Origin: an uncultured Planctomycetaceae bacterium
GTDB lineage: Bacteria; Planctomycetota; Planctomycetia; Pirellulales; Lacipirellulaceae
DNA length: 6,621 nucleotides
Direction of reading: 5' to 3'
Assembly: GCA_937860165.1 (NCBI GenBank)
Contig: CALMBE010000759.1
Location: 1-6,621 of the forward strand
Each line of letters begins with the position of its first letter. The stretch's first letter is position 1. This document shows positions 6,356 through 6,621 of this stretch, piece after piece. The notes under the pieces are model-generated. The model was given only the letters and a program-made list of their open reading frames with translations. It was not told the DNA's origin and searched no databases. A program made the position numbers and the translations under genes.

Positions 6356-6375
6356 GCTAAGCCGCAAGCGGCGGG
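6356..6375 (+). repeat. Post-stop repeat, copy 4
   Basis: GCTAAGCCGCAAGCGGCGGG differs from copy 1 by one base (A to G), and that change extends the stem to GCCGC-AA-GCGGC. It starts ten bases after the pepF stop and upstream of the promoter of the next gene, so it could help separate the two transcription units. Confidence 0.75.
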
Positions 6376-6398
6376 GGACAACTACCTCGAATCCTTAC

Positions 6399-6427
6399 TT
6401 GGCAATCGTCTCCGCGTCGGCGATAAT
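6399..6427 (+). promoter_or_regulatory. Sigma-70-type promoter for the nucleotidyltransferase gene
   Basis: TTGGCA at 6399-6404 matches TTGACA at five of six bases, and GATAAT at 6422-6427 matches TATAAT at five of six, with an ideal 17-base spacer. Transcription would start near 6434 and leave a leader of about 30 bases that includes GGAG at 6450-6453, ten bases before the ATG. It is the strongest promoter match in the window. Confidence 0.6.
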
Positions 6428-6463
6428 GACGGTATCAACCGTTTTTCTTGGAGTGTCCTTAGA

Positions 6464-6621
6464 ATGGTAGCAATCGCTCGAATCAAAGAATTTGTGGATC
6501 AAATCGCTCTTCAGTTTGAACCGCAGCAAGTCATCTTGTTTGGCTCACATGCCAGTGGCCGAGCTGATTCTGACTCTGATGTTGATCTGCTGGTAGTGCT
6601 GCAACACTCCGATAAAAACTG
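6464..6621 (+). CDS. Small nucleotidyltransferase-domain protein (MNT-like), cut by the window end
   Basis: The visible 52 residues form the N-terminal part of a minimal nucleotidyltransferase of the DNA polymerase beta superfamily. A helix, ARIKEFVDQIALQF, leads to the strand QVILF, then the nucleotide-binding Gly-Ser (27-28) in FGSHASGRAD and the metal-binding pair Asp39 and Asp41 in DSDVDLLVVL. These proteins are usually about 100-140 residues and often pair with a HEPN-domain gene. In characterised MNT/HEPN toxin-antitoxin pairs the MNT enzyme neutralises the HEPN RNase by attaching AMP groups. Whether such a partner follows cannot be seen, and solitary copies exist. ATG 6464 is the only start I find in frame, supported by GGAG at 6450-6453. 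The frame is the same as pepF's and stays open back to the pepF TGA, but the promoter and start codon argue for an independent gene. Confidence 0.85.
   Translation, partial: MVAIARIKEFVDQIALQFEPQQVILFGSHASGRADSDSDVDLLVVLQHSDKN

Noticed and set aside
2488..6375. The four repeat copies as a CRISPR array
   Set aside because: The copies are 0.7-1.9 kb apart with genes between them, and the units are too short.
6344..6466. A pepF-nucleotidyltransferase fusion split by one stop codon (same frame, no other stop between them)
   Set aside because: pepF is full length, the stretch between resembles no protein and contains a repeat, and the second gene has its own promoter, Shine-Dalgarno sequence and ATG.

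Overview
The window looks like chromosomal DNA from a planctomycete, most likely of the Pirellulales. This is inferred from the style of the sequence and from recall, not from a database search. The signs are widely spaced housekeeping genes on one strand, many short hairpin repeats between genes, mostly weak or absent Shine-Dalgarno sequences, and a LysM protein and a 225-residue unknown of types I associate with that group. Every gene I can support is on the + strand.

Layout. Positions 1-270 hold at most the last codons of an upstream gene, a perfect palindrome and an otherwise featureless leader. Positions 271-1677 encode a membrane-anchored LysM protein. Its C-terminus resembles an L,D-transpeptidase (YkuD) domain that has lost its catalytic His and Cys. 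Positions 1678-1943 form a gene-free spacer with two different long inverted repeats. pyrE (orotate phosphoribosyltransferase) lies at 1944-2492. Thirty bases later comes a 225-residue uncharacterised protein (2523-3200) that I read as a PD-(D/E)XK-nuclease-like N-terminus plus a winged-helix-like C-terminus. fabH (3-oxoacyl-ACP synthase III) is at 3362-4366 and pepF (M3 zinc oligoendopeptidase) at 4523-6346. The window ends inside a small nucleotidyltransferase gene starting at 6464, which has the best promoter in the window.

How the genes fit together. pyrE serves pyrimidine synthesis, fabH starts fatty-acid elongation and pepF degrades peptides. They do not form one pathway and the spacers argue against a tight operon; only pyrE and the unknown gene are close enough to be an obvious co-transcribed pair. 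The clearest shared element is a short repeat, GCTAAACCGCAAGCGGC with variants. It occurs four times in the same orientation, each time downstream of a stop codon, and in pyrE it supplies the stop codon itself.

I see no rRNA, tRNA, CRISPR array, insertion sequence or phage gene, and no convincing new multi-gene system. The items most worth following up are the apparently inactive YkuD-like domain, the nuclease-like unknown next to pyrE, and the post-stop repeat family.
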